Shown piece by piece: positions 57,513 to 64,000 of a stretch of 64,000 nucleotides of DNA. The notes under the pieces are model-generated. The model searched no databases. It had not been told where the DNA came from and was given only the letters and a program-made list of their open reading frames with translations. Both the position numbers and the translations under genes were made by a program. Each line of letters starts with the position of its first letter. Position 1 is the first letter of the stretch. The stretch comes from Bugulina stolonifera (lineage: Eukaryota; Bryozoa; Gymnolaemata; Cheilostomatida; Bugulidae): the NCBI GenBank assembly GCA_935421135.1, contig OW285189.1, positions 25,794,298-25,858,297 of the forward strand, in the 5' to 3' direction.

Positions 57513-60500
57513 ATGCCCTCCAGAAGCTCTTGTCAGCCTCACACAGTGGTTCTACTGATATATATAGTTGCTACTCTCTGCCCAAGGCTTTCAGGTAAGT
57601 CTTACAGTGGTAAGGTTAGCACCACGGCAGCATGTCTCAGTGCACATCTTAAATTTGCTGTCAGTACACTTGTATAAATGTAGACCAATATTTGTTGTCA
57701 TGTAGACGTACAACTATACATGGTGGCTAACTAGAAGGATTCGGGTCAAAATTGTAATTTTTGATGATGTCAAGTTGCAATATATAATTATTATATTCAA
57801 ATGAAAATGATGGGACTGTGTGTATGATAGCATACATGCGTCTATTACAATATAATATACATTATTAGCCTATACTAAGGGACTATGTGTATTTGGTGGG
57901 ATATAATGTGTAAACTCCATGCTAGGTGAGGTAACAGATATTATGCTGTCTGGTATATTACAGTATATTGTATGATATAACAGGTATACAGCTATTTTAT
58001 ATTCCATGGTATATTACAGTATATATATTGTATATATATACAGTGTATCTACATGTCTATGTACATCATATTATCATGTACATGTATCACCACGACATCC
58101 AGTAACAACTATAGCTTAGGATGTATGCAGTATAACAATGACATACTCCCATAACAATGACATACTCCCATAACAATGACATACTCCCGTAACAATTTCG
58201 GTTATAAACTCAGCTGAATTTGTGACTCAGGTGATATAGGAGTGTGTCCTGTTTCAGCTCTCATGTCTGTCGAGTGTTAGCTCAGATTATATAATATACA
58301 GTGTATGTACCTGCAATAAGCAGTGTACACTTGTACCTACTATACTGTCGAGTGATAGCTCAGTCTATATAATATACAGTGTATGTACCTGCAGTAAGCA
58401 GTGTACACTTGTATGAACTACAGTATATACCAGAGTAATTAACATCATGTATATGCACACAAGTGTAAATGGACATATGTGTGACCTAGTCAATCCATGA
58501 GATATTGTCACCAGTTTAGTACTTAAAGTCTGTGAAGTCAGACAGACATCTCTTCTATGCATTGTATTAGTGGGTGTATACTGTGTGTACAACAAATGTG
58601 TGTATACTGTGTGTACAACAAATACATGTATACTGTGTGTACAACAAATACGTGTATACTGTGTGTACAATATATACATGTATACTGTGTGTACAATATA
58701 TATATACATGCATCTATATCTACATGTATAATTATGTCATTTGACTTACATATACATACAATGTACATAGGGGCCCTACATGGATATATACAATGTAGAT
58801 ACCATGTACGTACATATACATTTTATACGAAATGAAATACCATGTACATATACAACGTATATACATAGATATTATATATGTATGTGTATATGTTATATAA
58901 TATGCATATATTTTAATATGTGTATATATAGGTGTTACAATAGAGGCGTAGGCTACAATATTATATAATATATAGTTGTGGTATACAGGTGTGATATTAT
59001 ACATGCATTGTGTTATGTAGAGAAGTGGTCTACATACATTGTACATGTACATGTATATATCCTCAATGTGATGTAAGTATTGTAACGTAAGCTACACACG
59101 TACAATGTACCTGTATGTTGACCACTGGTTAACTGCTGTCTCACATCTATATTTGTAGGTGAAAGGATCCGTGACCAGTACCTGTCCAGTGACCACTACG
59201 ATGGTGTAGAGTATTTTCTAAGACATAGAATTCATAAATATTCATGGTCTGAGGCTAAGGCAGTCTGTGATGGAAAACAACTGGTTATAGGGAGGGTCCC
59301 GTTACCACCCGGACCTATGGAGGGATTCTCGGCAGGATTCAGGCTAGAGTTAGACGTGTGGGTGGAGGATCCAGGCTCTGCTACTGGGTGCAGCTCTTTA
59401 AAACAGGAATGCAAGCCTGGAAAACTGTATGTCACGGATTTTGGTACACGCTGCGAAGAACACGAGTGGATACCCACAGAAATGGAGTGTTCTACGCGCC
59501 TCAGATATGTCATTTGTCAAGACAGTAGGTGTATTTTGTAGTACATGTAATAGTAGGTGTATTCTGTAGTACATGTAATAGTAGGTGTATTCTGGAGTAG
59601 GCCTACACACAATAGTATAGTAGGTGTAATCTGTAGTACATGTAATAGTAGGTGTATTCTGTAGTACATGACGTTGTAATAGTAGGTGTATTCTGTAGTA
59701 CATAAAATAGTAGGTGTATTCTGTAGTGCATGTAATAGTAGGTGTATTCTGTAGTACATAAAATTGTAGGTATATTCTGTAGTACATGTAATAGTAGGTG
59801 TATTCTGTAGTACATAAAATAGTAGGTGTATTCTGTAGTGCATGTAATAGTAGGTGTATTCTGTAGTACATGACGTTGTAATAGTAGGTGTATTCTGGAG
59901 TACACACAATAGTATAGTAGGTGTATTCTGTAGTACATAAAATAGTAGGTGTATTCTGTAGTACATAAAATAGTAGGTGTATTCTGTAGTGCATGTAATA
60001 GTAGGTGTATTCTGTAGTACATAAAATAGTAGGTATATTCTTTAGTACATGTAATAGTAGGTGTATTCTGTAGTACACACAATAGTATAGCAGGTGTATT
60101 CTGTAGTACATGTAATAGTAGATGTATTCTGTAGTTAGCTTATTCTCACTCACTCCCAGGACTAAGACTTTGTATCTGAGACTGAGTAACTCAGATACAA
60201 GTAAACTTGATGATATACAGTTTACATTGAAAGATCGTCCAAAGTTTTAACAATTGGACCTTGAGATTGAAGGGTCTGCAGTGTCCATTGGATAAAATGA
60301 CCTATCAGTGGTTGGTTGCTCTCCACCAACCACACATGTCAGACACTGTTACATAACTTATTATCTTTACCCTTTCCAAGCGATAAATTGACCAAGCAGC
60401 AGCAATCAACACCAACACCCGCCATCCTCTCCTGTAACAGGAAACCTTTATTATACGACAGTTTAATTAATGTAATAGTTTGGGTTTCACAAATTCCCGA

Positions 60501-63500
60501 ATTAGCATCATATCAATTTCCAAATTTTGCGCAAGATAAGATTTCAATTTCCAGTAAATATCTGAAGATGAATTCATGTGGTTGAGATGAGGCACTTACC
60601 AGCTCGTTGCCTTTGGTGTATAGGCTATTTCAAAATGCCAGCCCATTGCTTTTGAACAGATTGGAGTTCTACATTGTAAAAGTACTCTTCTATCCAAAGC
60701 TGTGGTGTGCTACTGCGGTTCACTGCTGCGGTTCACTGCTGCGGTGCACTGTTGCGGTGCACTGCTGCGGTGCACTGCTGCGGTGCACTGCTGCGGTGCA
60801 CTGCTGCGGTGCACTGCTGCGGTGCACTGCTGCGGTGCACTGCTGCGGTGCACTGCTGCGGTGCACTGCTGCGGTGCACTGCTGCGGTGCACTGCTGCGG
60901 TGCACTGCTGCGGTGCACTGCTGCGGTGCACTGCTGCGGTGCACTGCTGCGGTGCACTGCTGCGGTGTGCGCTACATCTAGCCTTGGAATACATAAATAT
61001 TTCACTCACCCATATCTATCAATAGTTTTAGAGTTTAAACTGTCGAGCTTGAGTGTAGATTCACTGTAAAGTACATCAGAACATATACGTAATAATTACA
61101 GTGCATGTAGGTAATCATTGTTTTGAGACTAAACTATTTTTTTGTGTAGTCAAAAGAAATCTAGACTTGTAGACTGACATGGAAATATTCCATCCTTGCT
61201 CTACCCCATTCATTTGAAAATGGAAGGGATGCACAGTTTTAAATTATGATACTAACTTTCTATTTTAATAGACTTTTGTATTCACCCAAAGACCAGATCT
61301 CTATACACAACACTATTAACTATAACTATAACATCATAGTAAGAAATATGACATAAAATGCTTTTGAAAATGAATACCAGCCATATGTATGCAACAGGTA
61401 TAATATACTCCTTCCTCCACCTGTTGTTAGGTCCTGTGTCCTCAGATTTTATGTTAAGAAAATAATTAAATAATAATTCAATTATCTTCAAACATGGTTC
61501 AACAATCCTCTGCAAGGTATAGAGTGTCATACCTTAGTCTATGCTTACATTAGCTAGCTGACAACTAAGCATGCAGAGAGGTAGGCATAGACAGCAGAGG
61601 GTAGGCATAGACAGCAGAGAGTAGGCACAGGCAGGGGGTAGGCACAGGCAGCAGAGGGTAGGCATAGACAGCAGAGGTGTAAGCACAGGCAGAAGGGTAG
61701 GCACAGGCAGAGGGTAAGCACAGGCAGAGGGTAAGCACAGGCAGAGGGTAAGCACAGGCAGAGGGTAGGCACAGGCAGGGGGTAGGCACAGGCAGGGGAG
61801 TAGATATGAGCATTAGGATAGGTATAGGCTATGGATCACTTAAGGGATGAGACAGTACTTATGTAACTTGTAACACAAATGTGACATAAAATAGATTTGT
61901 AAATTGGAAATGTTAATAGCTGCAGGGAGTTTGTATAAATTAGTAGATAGATAAGATAGAAAGATGTGTGTACTGTGATTGTAGTGGAGTGTGCCAGTGT
62001 GTCAGTATATAACTAATTGATTTCTCACAGCTTAACTATCTTACAGTGTATGTTATATAATCACTACACCTCATTATCACATCTTTTCCTTGTACAGTAG
62101 TATACATTATCAGTATGTGATAGCCTTAGTATCTTAGGTGGGGACGGGGTGATACAGTGTAGAACAAAAGCTAAGGATGGATGTGTACCTTGTGTAGCAG
62201 TGGAGAAATAGCCTTAGAGTGGGATTTGGGTTGGGTGGTGGAGTTGGGGCTACTCTTCACAAATACACAGAGAAGATAACTTGTCCTGTTTGGGGAGGAC
62301 CAATGCTGTCTTGGTTCCTACCTACAGTAGCTACTAAGGACCCTCCCTACACACTCTCAGTCCAAACCTGCTATGTGTAATATACACATACATATACATA
62401 TGAGTACATGCACCTACATTTACATGAGCTGTCACAGTACTCCTGTACTATTGTTGACACAAACAAGGGGAGAAGGACAAACTCTACTGTTTCAGAGTGA
62501 CACAGGTCAATTACTGTGCTGTAAGGCCATTCACTATGCTGTAACAATTTGCAGTAGGGCAACTAAAACATAAGATTTACCTGTAGATTAATTTAATAAA
62601 ACAACTGAATAGTTTTTATCATGTTAAAACTTAGTTCAATGAAATTGCATGGAATGTCTGACAAAGTTGCCCTTAGATGATTAAATTAGATATATTGTAT
62701 CGTCACCTGCAGTCACCTGCTATCACCTGCTATGGGCTGACTAGGTTACTAATACAGAAGATAGATAAATGAGCTGACACTGAGCTAGGCATGGAATGCC
62801 TGATATAAACACAGATTGTAACACTATGCTGTTGTAATGCACAACAATAATCTACTGATGCTATTATATATTATTACAATTATATATACAGACATATATA
62901 CAGGTTCCTAAAAGCTGATAATTATGGTGACACTTAGTAAACTGCTTGGTCCAGATGGAAAAACATTTAAACCATGTTACTGATTCTTAAATATTAGTTG
63001 ATGCAACATGCAATAAATATGCTTTCAATTCATAATTGGCAGCGTATATGTGTATTGGTTAGCTTGTATACGGTATACACAGTAGATAATATGATTGTAG
63101 TATATATAGGTATATACAGTAGATAATATGTAGTATATATAGGTATACACAGTAGATAATATGTAGTATATAATATAGCATCAGTAGCTCATTCCTCTCC
63201 CTATAATAATTATTCCATTAGAACTAAAACTATTATAAATGCAGGTTTGTGAATAGTTTGGGCTCCAGACCTTCACAATCAGCAGTATAATGAGTGTTTT
63301 GGTTTGTATCATAAAACTGTGGCAAACTGCAATAACCTGGGAGAAAGAAGATATAATAGCATTTGACTGATGACAATACCAGTCCAAGCAGACATGCACG
63401 TGTGATAAGTGTATGGTACAGTACAACAAAATTAAAATAGATTTCTCAATTAAATAATATTTGCTAGTCAATTCTGTATCAATACAATAAAAAGCTGAGA

Positions 63501-64000
63501 CTAAAGCACCCATGAGTGAGGAGTAGTGTTACTAGTCACTGTCAGGTCAACGACTCTCTATCACCTGCAAGCACATGTGTCATCTGCAAACCTGCAAGCA
63601 CATGTGCCATCTGCAACCTGTTATACCTGTCACTTATTTTAGAGAACACTGCACTGAAATAATCTGGCACTAACAATCTTCACTTGATTCATTCACTTAC
63701 ATGTATATCACTCAACATGAAATAGGATTACTGATAGTTGACATTGAATTAAGGTGCCCCCCAGTTGTTGAACATGTTAATCAACACATTCACTGTAGAT
63801 GTGGATGGTATGGCACAGTATTATTAGCAGTGGCAAGGCTAGGAAGAGAGGGGGTAACCCTCAATGCTACACTACTATGCTACACTACTATGCTACACTA
63901 CTATGCTACACTACTATGCTACACTACTATGCTACACTACTATGCTTGTTCTATAATTGTATTTGGCTTTGTTTCAGAACCCGAAACGACAACTACAACT
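57513..64000 (+). CDS. Secreted or membrane protein with a C-type-lectin-like domain (3' end outside window)
   Basis: Exon 1 (57513-57594) encodes a signal peptide: MPSRSS, then the hydrophobic VVLLIYIVATL. Exon 2 (59159-59524) joins in phase 1 and encodes about 120 residues with YSWSEAKAVC near the start, W.EDPG.. in the middle and RYVICQD at the end. This is the W..A...C and final R(Y/F).C pattern of CTLDs, with six cysteines in all. The central WIGL-type core is not evident, so the domain call is tentative. The next exon may begin at 63978 (acceptor TTTCAG); in phase it reads KPETTTTT, a Thr-rich O-glycosylation-like stalk cut by the window end. The exon 2 donor GTAGGT is the first unit of a 28-bp minisatellite. 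Confidence 0.68.
58262..58415. repeat. Imperfect 80-bp direct duplication
   Basis: GTCGAGTG(T/A)TAGCTCAG through CAGTGTACACTTGTA occurs twice, inside intron 1 of the lectin-like gene. Short repeats of TACTGTGTGTACAACAAATA follow at 58570-58710. Confidence 0.8.
59525..60140 (+). repeat. 28-bp minisatellite beginning exactly at a 5' splice site
   Basis: The first unit is the donor of exon 2 (GACA/GTAGGTGTATTTTGTAGT). About 20 more units follow, GTAGGTGTATTCTGTAGTAC plus ATGTAATA or ATAAAATA, each repeating GTAGGTGT in sense. Longer variants with ACGTTG or CACACAATAGTATA inserts recur in order, showing block amplification. Confidence 0.92.
60150..60715. other. Intron of the lectin-like gene, unresolved
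   Basis: A pair ACTCAGATACA / TGTATCTGAG.. makes a small hairpin near 60170-60200. The open frame at 60316-60585 has no family match. No exon in the required phase could be supported. Confidence 0.4.
60712..60967. repeat. 12-bp GC-rich array, unit TGCACTGCTGCGG type
   Basis: About 21 units of GCACTGCTGCGGT. This is the most GC-rich stretch of the window and self-complementary through CAGTGCACTG and GCAGCAGTGC. All six frames are open over part of it, none a gene. Confidence 0.93.
60970..61560. other. Intronic AT-rich DNA
   Basis: No exon or repeat was recognised in this part of the intron of the lectin-like gene. Confidence 0.45.
61575..61800. repeat. Purine-rich tandem repeat
   Basis: About 15 units of GAGGGTAGGCACAGGCA or GAGGGTAGGCATAGACAGCA, 16-20 bp each. 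Confidence 0.9.
61802..63865. other. Remaining intron of the lectin-like gene
   Basis: No supported exon. Small direct repeats occur at 62702-62735 (GTCACCTGC), 63060-63175 (GTATATATAGGTATA) and 63565-63620 (CAAGCACATGTG.CATCTGCAA). Confidence 0.45.
63867..63945. repeat. 12-bp tandem repeat ACACTACTATGCT
   Basis: Seven units of CTACACTACTATG, about 30 bases before the putative acceptor at 63977. Confidence 0.92.

Noticed and set aside
59398..60153. 251-aa minus-strand open frame
   Set aside because: It crosses the 28-bp array and overlaps the lectin-like exon antisense; no family signal.
60712..60967. GC-rich repeat as a CpG island or trinucleotide-type coding exon
   Set aside because: It is a pure 12-bp tandem array with open frames on both strands and no splice context.

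Overview
The window is animal nuclear DNA. Its genes are split by spliceosomal introns with GT..AG borders, and exon phases match across most of the joins I checked. Conserved proteins resemble their animal counterparts in size: an Abraxas-type BRISC/BRCA1-A scaffold (412 aa modelled), a nuclear FKBP25/FKBP3 (220 aa) and a Sas10/UTP3 ribosome-biogenesis factor (551 aa). The DNA is AT-rich, has abundant TACATGTA-type words, and is crowded with minisatellites, small TIR elements and CR1/L2-like LINE remnants. This suits an aquatic invertebrate such as a sponge, cnidarian or lophotrochozoan, but the phylum cannot be fixed from the sequence alone.

Layout. 1-3 kb: no gene; a hAT-type element carrying a tRNA-like SINE head. 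3-6.3 kb (-): small single-pass membrane protein with KCNE-like features. 6.9-8.7 kb: no convincing gene. 8.7-10.6 kb: short non-coding LTR element (TRIM) with a tRNA-Leu-type primer site. 10.7-14.8 kb: two LINE reverse-transcriptase remnants, the first split by a hAT element with an exact 8-bp target duplication. 15.8-21.8 kb (+): UTP3/SAS10. 22.5-29.5 kb (+): Abraxas, ending in a BRCT-type SPVY tail. 29.9-31.4 kb (-): coiled-coil protein of unknown function, convergent with Abraxas and with overlapping 3' ends. 31.4-35.2 kb: repeats and a hairpin MITE. 35.3-37.9 kb: intronless-CDS actinoporin-like gene plus a second, orphan copy of its promoter/5'UTR. 38.3-42.6 kb (-): leucine-rich-repeat protein. 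43.3-52.3 kb (-): FKBP3, with introns swollen by a 3.5-kb and a 1.2-kb minisatellite and two transposons. 52.6-57 kb: hairpins, minisatellites, one unexplained ORF. 57.5-64 kb (+): 5' part of a secreted or membrane protein with a possible C-type-lectin-like domain, running off the end.

The strongest unusual theme is that tandem repeats are repeatedly seeded at exon borders. In several unrelated genes the repeat unit contains the last coding bases and/or the authentic 5' splice site in sense orientation (both ends of UTP3, the coiled-coil gene, the lectin-like gene, the LRR gene at two exons). In two other genes the unit contains the 3' splice site (FKBP3, the KCNE-like gene). The 3.5-kb FKBP3 array carries a GTAAGT donor motif in sense in nearly every 25-bp unit. 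Together these supply rows of duplicate splice sites, and in UTP3 exon 1 their use would add in-frame 14-residue blocks.
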